Shown in pieces: positions 1-5,376 of a DNA stretch of 5,376 bases (the first letter of the stretch is position 1; the number at the start of each line of letters is the position of its first letter). The position numbers and the translations under genes were made by a program. The DNA lies in contig JAQBXG010000122.1 in NCBI GenBank assembly GCA_027625125.1, positions 1-5,376 on the forward strand. The letters are read 5' to 3'. The notes below the pieces were generated by a model. The model ran no database searches. It saw only the letters and a list, made by a program, of their open reading frames with translations, and was not told where the DNA came from. Source of the DNA: Pseudomonadota bacterium. Lineage in GTDB: Bacteria; Pseudomonadota; Alphaproteobacteria; UBA2966; CAIVPW01.

Positions 1-301
1 CGTCGACGACCAGCAGCACCGGGCCGTCGCCGACGAGGGTGGTGTCGGGATTGAGGATCGGCCGCGCCAGCGCGACGATGACCAACGCCGCCACAAGCGC
101 CCGCAGAATCAACAGCCACAGCGGCGTGCGGGCGGCGGATTGCTCGTCGCTGTGCAGGCCGAACAACAGCCGGATGGCCGGAAAGCGGATGCGCTGCGGC
201 GCCGGCGGCGTCACCCGCATCAACCAGATCAGCGCCGGCAACGCGGCCAGCGCCGTCAGCATCCACGGAGCGGCGAAGGCGAGACTGCCCAGGATCAGCA
301 T
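1..301 (-). CDS. BatA/DUF4159-type membrane protein, N-terminal part (cut by window edge)
   Basis: Only the first 100 residues are present; the gene continues beyond the left edge. The start MLILGSLAFAAPWMLTALAAL forms a first membrane helix (about residues 5-28). A short polar stretch with RIRFPAIRLLFGL (38-49) follows, then a second helix (about 60-78, WLLILRALVAALVIVALA) ending in ARPIL. This two-helix hairpin with the F-P-A-I-R-L-L linker is typical of the BatA N-terminal domain that opens alphaproteobacterial DUF4159 proteins. GDGPVLLVVD (91-100) looks like the first strand of the following vWA-type domain. The ATG is preceded three codons upstream by the in-frame TAG of the DUF58 gene, so no earlier start is possible. 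There is no clear Shine-Dalgarno, so translation is probably coupled. It is last of the visible MoxR-DUF58-DUF4159 set and presumably the membrane anchor or partner of that system. The DUF4159 assignment is inferred from the N-terminus and the operon, because the diagnostic C-terminal part is not visible. Confidence 0.8.
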   Translation of the reverse strand, partial: MLILGSLAFAAPWMLTALAALPALIWLMRVTPPAPQRIRFPAIRLLFGLHSDEQSAARTPLWLLILRALVAALVIVALARPILNPDTTLVGDGPVLLVVD

Positions 302-310
302 GCGCGCAGT

Positions 311-1186
311 CTAGACGATGCGGCGGGCGAGGGATTCGTACAGCGCCAGCAGCGGCACCTGCGGCGGCCGGTCGGTGCGATGGGTGGTGAAGGTCCAGCG
401 CGCGTTGCGGCCTAGGCGGCCCAACGCCTCGCGCTGGGCGCGGAGGCGGAGGTCGTAGGAGGCGCGCAGCGCTTCGACGCGCCCCGCGACCATCGAACCT
501 TCGCCCTCGGCGCCGACGAACTCGGCCCGGCCGGTGAACGGCAGGTCTTCCTCGGCCGGGTCGAGCACCTGGAGCAGATGCCCGGCAATGCCGCGCTCGG
601 AGAAATGCCGCACAAGCTGCTCCAGCTCTTCGACCGGCGACAGGAAATCGCCGATCAGCACGACTTCCGCATGGCGCGGCAGCGCCTCCCGCGGCGGCAG
701 GCTTTGACCAGGATCGCGGTCGGCGGCGGTCACCGCGTCGGCGATGAGGGCCAGCGCCGCGCCGCCCGCCGCCGGACGCCGACCGTCCCCTAGCAGGGCG
801 ACCCGTTCGCCGCCTCGCACCAACAGCGCAGACAGCGCCAGCAACAACAGCGTCGCCCGGTCGGCCTTGGTCGTTTCGGCGCCGTGCGAGCGATACTGCA
901 TGGACGGCGACGAATCCCGCCACAGCCATACGCTTTGCGCCGCCTCCCACTCGTGCTGGCGCACGAACAGGCGGTCGGTCCGGGCCGACTGCCGCCAATC
1001 GATCACCGACGCCGCATCGCCGGCCTGGTAGCGCCGGAATTGCCAGAAACTTTCGCCGGTGCCGACCCGGCGTCGGCCGTGGACGCCCTGGGCGACGGTC
1101 GCCGCGACCCGCTCGGCCGCGACCAGCAGGGGCGGCAGCGTCGAGGCCAGGTCCTCCGCGCGCTGGCGGGCGGCGATGTCGGTCAC
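311..1186 (-). CDS. DUF58 domain-containing protein (MoxR partner, vWA-like fold)
   Basis: The product is a 291-residue soluble protein. The DUF58 signature is clear: GTGESFWQFRRYQAGD (43-58) followed by ASVIDWRQSART (59-70), the conserved G-x-G-x-F...R-x-Y-x-x-G-D...I-D-W-R-x-S-A-R pattern. VWLWRDSSPSM (87-96) carries the DxSxS metal-site motif of a vWA-like fold, and VVLIGDFLSP (175-184) is the next core strand. DUF58 proteins are the constant neighbours of MoxR ATPases and probably serve as adaptor or substrate-presenting partners; no enzymatic activity is established. I chose the GTG at 1186 because it lies 5 bp after the ATPase stop and gives the N-terminus VTDIAARQRAEDLAS usual for the family. 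No strong Shine-Dalgarno is visible, which fits translational coupling. The same frame stays open far upstream in antisense to other genes, but that extension is a high-GC artefact. The stop is followed by three codons and the in-frame ATG of the next gene. Confidence 0.9.
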   Translation of the reverse strand: MTDIAARQRAEDLASTLPPLLVAAERVAATVAQGVHGRRRVGTGESFWQFRRYQAGDAASVIDWRQSARTDRLFVRQHEWEAAQSVWLWRDSSPSMQYRSHGAETTKADRATLLLLALSALLVRGGERVALLGDGRRPAAGGAALALIADAVTAADRDPGQSLPPREALPRHAEVVLIGDFLSPVEELEQLVRHFSERGIAGHLLQVLDPAEEDLPFTGRAEFVGAEGEGSMVAGRVEALRASYDLRLRAQREALGRLGRNARWTFTTHRTDRPPQVPLLALYESLARRIV

Positions 1187-1191
1187 TGGGT

Positions 1192-2211
<1,020 letters not shown>

Positions 2212-2219
2212 GAATTCCG

Positions 2220-2224
2220 CTCCT
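2220..2224 (-). promoter_or_regulatory. Shine-Dalgarno of the MoxR ATPase gene, fixes a TTG start
   Basis: The minus strand reads AGGAG, then the 8-nt spacer CGGAATTC, then TTG at 2211. The core match and spacing are good, and this is the main support for a TTG initiation codon. The weak start codon may hold translation of the whole operon at a modest level (inference). Confidence 0.7.
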
Positions 2225-2236
2225 GTGACCGGTCAC
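2225..2236. promoter_or_regulatory. Perfect 12-bp palindrome GTGACCGGTCAC in the moxR operon leader
   Basis: The sequence equals its own reverse complement over 12 bp and directly abuts the AGGAG ribosome site of the ATPase gene. It lies downstream of the candidate promoter. It could be an operator for a dimeric repressor or a small leader hairpin that hinders the ribosome site. No regulator can be named. A 12-bp palindrome is also not very improbable in GC-rich DNA. Confidence 0.35.
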
Positions 2237-2294
2237 CGCACCGCCGGCGCGACACCAGTACGCGGCCCGGGCGGCGCGGTTCGCAACGGATTCG

Positions 2295-2323
2295 GTTCTA
2301 TCACCCGCATAGACCCCCGTAAA
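2295..2323 (-). promoter_or_regulatory. Candidate sigma70-type promoter for the MoxR operon
   Basis: On the minus strand TTTACG (2323-2318, 4 of 6 to TTGACA) is followed by exactly 17 bp and TAGAAC (2300-2295, 4 of 6 to TATAAT). Transcription would begin near 2288 and leave a leader of about 77 nt containing the 12-bp palindrome and the AGGAG site. It is a prediction from spacing and partial match only, but it is the best candidate I found in this intergenic stretch. Confidence 0.35.
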
Positions 2324-2392
2324 CCAACGCCGTTGTGATGCCGCGCGGGTTTGCGGCAGGCAGAGGTGGCATATCCGCGCCGGCACCGCTAC

Positions 2393-2998
2393 ATGTTGGT
2401 TATGTGGCAGGCGACCGATTGGCATGCACGGGTCGCGGCGCGTCTGGCGGCGCCGGTCGACAGCGCGGCGCCGGGCGATGTCGATTTCGCGCCGGCGGAC
2501 CGGCCGCTGACCGCGGCGGCGGTGCTGGTGCCGCTGGTGGCGCGCGACGGCGGGGCGACCGTATTGCTGACCGTGCGCACCGACACGCTGCCTGACCACC
2601 CCGGACAGATCAGCTTTCCCGGCGGGCGCATCGAGGCCGGGGACGCCGACGCCGTGGCGGCGGCGTTGCGCGAGACGCGCGAGGAAGTCGGCATCGGCGC
2701 CGAATACGTCACCGTCGCCGGACGCCTGGGCGACTATGCAACCGGCACCGGATTCCTGGTGACGCCGGTCGTCGGCTTTGTGCGGGCGGGATTCCGCCTG
2801 GTGCTGTGTGAGGACGAAGTCGCCGATGTCTTCGAGGTGCCGCTGGCGTTCGTGCTGGACCCCGCCAACCATCGCCGCGAATCGCGGCAACTGCGCCGCG
2901 CGTTGCGTTCGTATTGGGTGATGGAGTGGCAGGGGCGGCGCATCTGGGGCGCGACCGCCGGGATGCTGGTCAACCTGGCCGGGAGGCTGGCGGAATGA
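2393..2998 (+). CDS. CoA pyrophosphatase, Nudix hydrolase (NudL-like)
   Basis: A 201-residue Nudix enzyme expected to hydrolyse coenzyme A and its derivatives to 3',5'-ADP plus 4'-phosphopantetheine products in the cytosol. The CoA-type subfamily motif is visible just before the Nudix box: LLTVRT (58-63), then LPDHPGQISFPGG (66-78). The Nudix helix ALRETREEVGI (91-101) supplies the metal-binding REUXEE acids E94, E97 and E98. The spacing from GG to RE is one residue longer than in canonical MutT boxes, as in E. coli NudL, which supports the CoA subfamily. The end WGATAGMLVNLA (185-196) is also typical. The start is uncertain: ATG 2393, ATG 2402 (three codons later) and TTG 2351 are all in frame, and none has a clear Shine-Dalgarno. 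I prefer the ATG codons because homologues begin shortly before the A-A-V-L-V-P-L strand. It heads the plus-strand run and overlaps the next gene by ATGA. Confidence 0.9.
   Translation: MLVMWQATDWHARVAARLAAPVDSAAPGDVDFAPADRPLTAAAVLVPLVARDGGATVLLTVRTDTLPDHPGQISFPGGRIEAGDADAVAAALRETREEVGIGAEYVTVAGRLGDYATGTGFLVTPVVGFVRAGFRLVLCEDEVADVFEVPLAFVLDPANHRRESRQLRRALRSYWVMEWQGRRIWGATAGMLVNLAGRLAE
2981..2986 (+). promoter_or_regulatory. Shine-Dalgarno of the small membrane protein gene
   Basis: GGGAGG followed by an 8-nt spacer precedes ATG 2995. It supports starting the small gene here, overlapping the Nudix stop, rather than at upstream in-frame GTG or ATG codons that lie inside the Nudix gene. Confidence 0.6.
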
Positions 2999-3270
2999 TC
3001 GCCAAGTTTCTGCGCTATGGGTTGCTGTTTCTGCTGCCGTTCGTCGTCTACGGCGTCTGGCTGGCGATTGCGCGGCGGCGCGCCCGCGGCCACGAGAATG
3101 AACCCGGATGGAAGGACGCGCCGCTGATGTGGCTGTCCGTCGCCGGAGTTGCGCTGGTGCTGGGCAGCCTGTTCGCGCTTGGACTGATGCAGGGGCAGGA
3201 AAAGGGCGGAACCTATGTTCCGTCGCGAATCATCGATGGAGTACTCATTCCCGGCGAGATCCGCCCCTGA
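2995..3270 (+). CDS. Small two-helix membrane protein, DUF6111-like
   Basis: The product is 91 residues. Two hydrophobic helices are evident: about 7-26 (RYGLLFLLPFVVYGVWLAIA) and about 44-66 (LMWLSVAGVALVLGSLFALGLM). They are separated by a basic and polar loop RRRARGHENEPGWKDA. A conserved-looking tail follows, GGTYVPSRIIDGVLIPGEIRP (71-91). The helix-RRR-loop-helix-YVP...DG..IPG pattern matches my memory of the alphaproteobacterial DUF6111 family, whose function is unknown. I have no database search to confirm it. The start overlaps the Nudix stop (ATGA), and the CCA enzyme gene begins 1 bp after the stop, so all three are almost certainly co-transcribed. By the positive-inside rule, the basic loop between the helices is probably cytoplasmic. 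Confidence 0.8.
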   Translation: MIAKFLRYGLLFLLPFVVYGVWLAIARRRARGHENEPGWKDAPLMWLSVAGVALVLGSLFALGLMQGQEKGGTYVPSRIIDGVLIPGEIRP

Positions 3271-3271
3271 G

Positions 3272-4489
3272 ATGCGGCCGGCCGGCAAGCTGGGGCCGCA
3301 ACCGTGGATGCAGTCGCGCGAGGTGCGGCTGGTCGTCGGCGCGCTGACGGCGAAGCGCCAGACCGTGCGCTTCGTCGGCGGCTGCGTGCGCGATTCTGTC
3401 GTGCAACGGGAGTTCCGCGAGGTCGACATCGCCACCCCCGACGATCCCGGCACGGTGTCGGACCTTTTGGCGGCGGCGGGGCTGAAGGCGATTCCGACCG
3501 GCATCGCCCACGGCACGGTTTCGGCGATCAGCGGCGGCCGCACGTTCGAGATCACGACGTTGCGGGTCGACACCGAGACGACCGGGCGTCATGCGACCGT
3601 GGCGTTCACCGACGACTGGGCCGCCGACGCGGCGCGGCGGGATTTTACCGTCAACGCGTTGTATGCCGACCCGGACGGCACGCTGTACGACCCCACCGGC
3701 GGCTTGCCGGACCTGAACGCCGGGCGCATCCGCTTTGTCGGCAATGCGTCGGCGCGCATCGCCGAGGACTATCTGCGCATCCTGCGGTTCTTCCGCTTCT
3801 TCGCCTATTACGGGTCACCGCCGGCGAACGCCGAGGCGATGGCCGCGTGCCGCGAGCATGCGTCGGGCATCGCCCGGCTTTCCGGCGAGCGCATCGCCCA
3901 CGAACTGCTGCGGCTGCTGGGGGCCGCCGCGCCGGCGGCGGTGGTGCAGTTGATGCACGAAGCCGGGGTGCTGGACCGCATCGCGCCGGAGGCGACGGAT
4001 TTCGCGCGGCTTGCGCATCTGAGCCGGCGGGACGGCGACGATCCCGACCCGGTGCGGCGGCTGGCGGCGCTGTTGCGGGCGGAGCCGGAGGCGATTCGGG
4101 CGCGGGCGGAGGTGTTGCGGTTGTCGAATCGGAACCGGGACCGGCTGGCCGGACTGGCGGCGTTGCCGCCGGTATCGCCGACGGCGGACGAGCGGGTGTT
4201 GCGGCGGGCGCTGTATGCGGTCGGGCGCGAGAAGTTCCGCGACGATGTGTATCTGCGCTGGGCCGAGGACGCGATCGGCACCCATCCGGGCTGGCGCGAG
4301 GTGCTGACGTTTCCCGATCGCTGGACGCCGCCGGTGTTCCCGCTGGGCGGCGACGATGCGCTGGCGCTGGGGCTGAATGGCGCGGCGGTCGGCGCGGCGC
4401 TGGCGGCGGTGGAGGCGTGGTGGATCGGCGAGGATTTCACCCCGGACCGCGCCGCCTGTCTGGACCGGCTCGGCGCCGAAGCCGCCTAG
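3272..4489 (+). CDS. cca: CCA tRNA nucleotidyltransferase (class II; poly(A)-polymerase family)
   Basis: A 405-residue enzyme that adds or repairs the 3' CCA of tRNAs from CTP and ATP. The motifs are in order. RFVGGCVRD (33-41) is the nucleotide-binding G-G-x-V-R-D. REVDIATPDDP (49-59) holds the catalytic acid pair. FEITTLRVD (92-100) follows, and RRDFTVNALY (122-131) is motif B. DPTGGLPDL (140-148) leads into EDYLRILRFFRFFAYYG (165-181), whose EDxxR is the base-selecting motif of class II CCA enzymes. SGERIAHELLRLL (204-216) is the neck helix. The first catalytic Asp of DxD is Glu here (E50-V51-D52), which is unusual. The body and tail are helical, ending in GLNGAAVGAALAAVEAWWIGEDF, as in alphaproteobacterial homologues. 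ATG 3272 lies 1 bp after the preceding stop and matches the usual N-terminus. ATG 3215 and 3236 are in frame but would overlap that gene. A poly(A) polymerase role cannot be excluded, but no second homologue is visible to compare. Confidence 0.93.
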   Translation: MRPAGKLGPQPWMQSREVRLVVGALTAKRQTVRFVGGCVRDSVVQREFREVDIATPDDPGTVSDLLAAAGLKAIPTGIAHGTVSAISGGRTFEITTLRVDTETTGRHATVAFTDDWAADAARRDFTVNALYADPDGTLYDPTGGLPDLNAGRIRFVGNASARIAEDYLRILRFFRFFAYYGSPPANAEAMAACREHASGIARLSGERIAHELLRLLGAAAPAAVVQLMHEAGVLDRIAPEATDFARLAHLSRRDGDDPDPVRRLAALLRAEPEAIRARAEVLRLSNRNRDRLAGLAALPPVSPTADERVLRRALYAVGREKFRDDVYLRWAEDAIGTHPGWREVLTFPDRWTPPVFPLGGDDALALGLNGAAVGAALAAVEAWWIGEDFTPDRAACLDRLGAEAA

Positions 4490-4523
4490 GCCGGAGCAGG
4501 GCGGAGTCAGGCGCCGGCTTCGG
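4476..4523. terminator. Inverted repeat spanning the convergent gene ends (possible weak bidirectional terminator)
   Basis: CCGAAGCCG (4476-4484) at the end of cca is repeated in inverted form as CGGCTTCGG (4515-4523) inside the end of the opposing gene. The arms are 9 bp, perfect, and about 30 bp apart. The two stop codons lie between them, separated by only 17 bp. There is no T-tract on either side and the loop is long, so it is not a standard intrinsic terminator. No other terminator candidate is visible between the convergent genes. Confidence 0.25.
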
Positions 4524-4956
4524 ACAGGGTCTGGGCGAGGACGACGAGGCGGGCGAGCTGGTCGACCCGTTGCGGCTCGGCGCGCATCTCGTGCGCGCTT
4601 TCGAGCTGGGTCACGTGGTAGGCCATCAGGTCGGTCCAATGCTCGATGCGCGGGGCGCGGCCGACGCGACCGATGCGGTCGAGAAGGTTGCGGCTGGAAA
4701 TCGGCAGCGTCACCGCCAGCGCGTCGGATTCCTCGAAGCCGGCGGCGACCAGTTCCGAGGCGAGCCGCACGGCATCGGGTCCGGTCATCTTCTTCAGGTC
4801 GTATTTCCGGGCGATGCGCTTCAGGTCGTAGATCTGTGCGGGATCGAATTCGGCGCCGGGCTCCGGGGTCCGCGCACTGGCCGGAACGGATCCGGTGCTG
4901 TGCTCGTCAGTGGCGGCGGCGGGGGCGGCGACGATAGCGGCGGTGGTCTGGCTCAT
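4507..4956 (-). CDS. Uncharacterised 149-residue protein under a sigma54-type promoter
   Basis: I do not recognise this protein. The N-terminal ~38 residues are low-complexity, rich in Ala, Thr, Ser and Pro (AAIVAAPAAATDEHSTGS), and probably disordered. A charged helical section follows, with a short repeat YDLKRIARKYDLKKM (43-57). Next come DAVRLASELVAAGFEESDALAV (61-82) and a C-terminal helix rich in Leu, Glu and Arg ending QLARLVVLAQTLSEAGA. No signal peptide, membrane helix or Cys motif is present, so it should be cytosolic. ATG 4956 is preceded by GAGG with a 5-nt spacer. The frame is open further upstream to 5193, but that extension would run through the promoter. The gene is monocistronic within the window and converges with cca (17-bp gap). 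The upstream region holds a sigma54 promoter, an IHF-like site and a dyad, suggesting RpoN control and perhaps a motility or nitrogen-related job (inference). Confidence 0.75.
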   Translation of the reverse strand: MSQTTAAIVAAPAAATDEHSTGSVPASARTPEPGAEFDPAQIYDLKRIARKYDLKKMTGPDAVRLASELVAAGFEESDALAVTLPISSRNLLDRIGRVGRAPRIEHWTDLMAYHVTQLESAHEMRAEPQRVDQLARLVVLAQTLSEAGA

Positions 4957-4961
4957 CCGAT

Positions 4962-4965
4962 CCTC
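4962..4965 (-). promoter_or_regulatory. Shine-Dalgarno of the 149-residue gene
   Basis: The minus strand reads GAGG, then ATCGG, then ATG at 4956. This modest but well-placed ribosome site decides the start against the longer in-frame alternatives upstream, which would place coding sequence across the sigma54 promoter. Confidence 0.5.
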
Positions 4966-5027
4966 AAGGCTGGCCCACGGACCGCGGCGCGGCGGGGCGG
5001 GAAACGGCGCGGTTTGCCCCCCAAAAC

Positions 5028-5045
5028 CAGCAATCCGCGTGCCAG
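5028..5045 (-). promoter_or_regulatory. Sigma54 (RpoN) promoter, consensus-perfect
   Basis: The minus strand reads CTGGCACG-CGGA-TTGCTG. It matches every fixed position of the sigma54 consensus YTGGCACG-N4-TTGCW, with the required spacing between the -24 GG and the -12 GC. Taking the C of the GC at 5030 as -12 puts the transcription start near 5018, leaving a leader of about 62 nt before ATG 4956. Sigma54 promoters need an AAA+ enhancer-binding activator. The dyad and IHF-like site upstream fit that requirement. Confidence 0.85.
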
Positions 5046-5061
5046 CCGCCGACCTGAGGAA

Positions 5062-5074
5062 AATCAGCGTGTTA
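5062..5074 (+). promoter_or_regulatory. IHF-type site between dyad and sigma54 promoter
   Basis: The plus strand reads AATCAGCGTGTTA, matching WATCAANNNNTTR at all fixed positions except the sixth (G for A). Its centre is about 50 bp upstream of the predicted transcription start, between the sigma54 elements and the dyad. IHF bends DNA at this position in many sigma54 promoters so that the activator can reach the polymerase. Confidence 0.5.
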
Positions 5075-5127
5075 ACGAATTTGCGCAGGATTTCCGCCGA
5101 CTTCGCCACGGCAAATGGCGTCCCCGC

Positions 5128-5144
5128 GGGGCAGTTTCTGCCCC
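5128..5144. promoter_or_regulatory. Perfect dyad GGGGCAG-TTT-CTGCCCC, candidate enhancer (UAS) for the sigma54 activator
   Basis: Two 7-bp arms are perfectly inverted around a 3-bp centre, about 118 bp upstream of the predicted sigma54 start site, the usual place for an activator-binding enhancer. The minus-strand reading GGGGCAGAAACTGCCCC resembles, from memory, the ftr elements bound by the flagellar activator FlbD in Caulobacter. That likeness is unverified. The left arm also forms an alternative 10-bp palindrome, CCCCGCGGGG, at 5122-5131. There is no T-tract, so a terminator is less likely. Confidence 0.5.
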
Positions 5145-5267
5145 TCTTGCGGTGGACGACCAAGGCGCGTACTGTTCCTGTTGTGTTCTGCACATTTTGC
5201 CAGATGTAGCCCCTAGGTGGCTTGTCGACTCAACATATGGTTGCCTTGCGTGATGCGGAGAGTTAGT

Positions 5268-5284
5268 GTTTTCGAAACGAAAAC
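5268..5284. repeat. Short perfect dyad GTTTTCG-AAA-CGAAAAC
   Basis: Seven-bp arms flank a 3-bp centre in the AT-richer stretch near the right edge. It could be a binding site for a dimeric regulator or a small hairpin. No neighbouring gene is visible to attach it to, and its role is unknown. Confidence 0.35.
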
Positions 5285-5315
5285 CGGTTATCGCGAACAA
5301 GATGGAGAGGTCTAG

Positions 5316-5376
5316 CAGGCTGTTGAAAAACCCGTGGCTCGTTGGATCGAAGCGTGATTCACTCGATTAAGGTTGT
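5316..5376. mobile_element. Probable terminal sequence of an insertion sequence, continuing past the right edge
   Basis: The stretch begins CAGGCTGTTGAAAAACCC, a sequence type that I associate with the ends of IS1182/IS5-like bacterial insertion sequences (terminal repeats reading GTTTTTCAACAG on the other strand). It is followed by GATTCACTCGATTAAGG, which looks like the short leader before a transposase gene, but no transposase codons are inside the window. The palindromic CTAG just outside (5312-5315) could be a target site. Base composition shifts away from the GC-rich genes here. The family is not certain, and the second end is outside the window. Confidence 0.45.

Larger units (their letters stand above)
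4957..5315. other. Intergenic control region without a credible gene
   Basis: About 360 bp between the unknown 149-residue gene and the putative insertion-sequence end. The half near the gene carries the sigma54 promoter, the IHF-like site and the GGGGCAG dyad. The half toward the right edge (about 5150-5315) is visibly less GC-rich than the genes. It holds only a short perfect dyad at 5268-5284, and I see no tRNA, structured RNA or protein signature in it. Open frames here lack ribosome sites and family features. Confidence 0.6.

Noticed and set aside
2351..2392. TTG 2351 as start of the Nudix gene
   Set aside because: There is no Shine-Dalgarno, and the extra 14 residues lie outside the usual N-terminus of CoA pyrophosphatases. 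The ATG codons at 2393 and 2402 are more likely, although the choice between them is open.
5128..5144. The GGGGCAG dyad as an intrinsic terminator
   Set aside because: No T-tract follows on either strand and no gene ends nearby. Its position relative to the sigma54 promoter fits an enhancer better.
4957..5193. N-terminal extension of the 149-residue protein to 228 residues
   Set aside because: It would make the sigma54 promoter and IHF-like site part of the coding sequence, it lacks a ribosome site, and ATG 4956 has a GAGG at proper spacing.
3304..5253. A 649-residue plus-strand open frame overlapping cca and the convergent gene
   Set aside because: Its translation is repetitive Arg/Gly/Ala typical of a shifted frame in high-GC DNA. 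cca in the neighbouring frame carries every family motif, and the far part is antisense to the 149-residue gene.
5064..5300. A 78-residue minus-strand open frame in the right intergenic region
   Set aside because: It overlaps the dyad and the IHF-like site, begins at a TTG without a ribosome site, and shows no family features.

Overview
The window is about 70% GC through the coding part. It reads like a chromosomal segment of an alphaproteobacterium, most likely Rhodospirillales-type. That placement rests on GC and codon use, on a MoxR/DUF58/DUF4159 operon, and on a CoA-pyrophosphatase, DUF6111-like and CCA nucleotidyltransferase run. No species can be named from sequence alone.

Layout. (1) 1-2211, minus strand: a tightly packed operon transcribed toward the left edge. 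It encodes a MoxR-family AAA+ ATPase (TTG start, good Shine-Dalgarno), then a DUF58 protein (GTG start, 5 bp gap), then the N-terminal 100 residues of a BatA/DUF4159-type membrane protein that runs off the left edge. (2) 2212-2392: a divergent intergenic region with a plausible sigma70-type promoter for the moxR operon and a perfect 12-bp palindrome next to its ribosome binding site. (3) 2393-4489, plus strand: a Nudix CoA pyrophosphatase, a 91-residue two-helix membrane protein (DUF6111-like) overlapping it by ATGA, and a class II CCA tRNA nucleotidyltransferase starting 1 bp after the previous stop. (4) 4507-4956, minus strand: a convergent gene for a 149-residue protein I do not recognise. 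(5) 4957-5376: about 420 bp without a credible gene. It carries what looks like the complete control region of the unknown gene. Its last ~60 bp resemble the terminal sequence of an insertion sequence that continues past the right edge.

How the parts work together. The MoxR ATPase is expected to act as an ATP-driven chaperone or remodelling factor with the DUF58 and BatA-like vWA-fold partners at the inner membrane. The plus-strand genes look like housekeeping: CoA-derivative clean-up and tRNA 3'-end maturation, with a small membrane protein of unknown role between them.

The most interesting element is upstream of the unknown 149-residue gene. A consensus-perfect sigma54 promoter (CTGGCACG-N4-TTGCTG) lies about 72 bp before the ATG. 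A one-mismatch IHF-type site lies about 50 bp upstream of the predicted transcription start, and a perfect 7+3+7 dyad about 118 bp upstream. This enhancer-IHF-sigma54 layout is the one used by alphaproteobacterial flagellar and nitrogen-regulated promoters. It marks an uncharacterised protein as a likely member of an RpoN regulon, perhaps flagellar. A second point is the CCA enzyme, whose catalytic DxD motif reads E-V-D.
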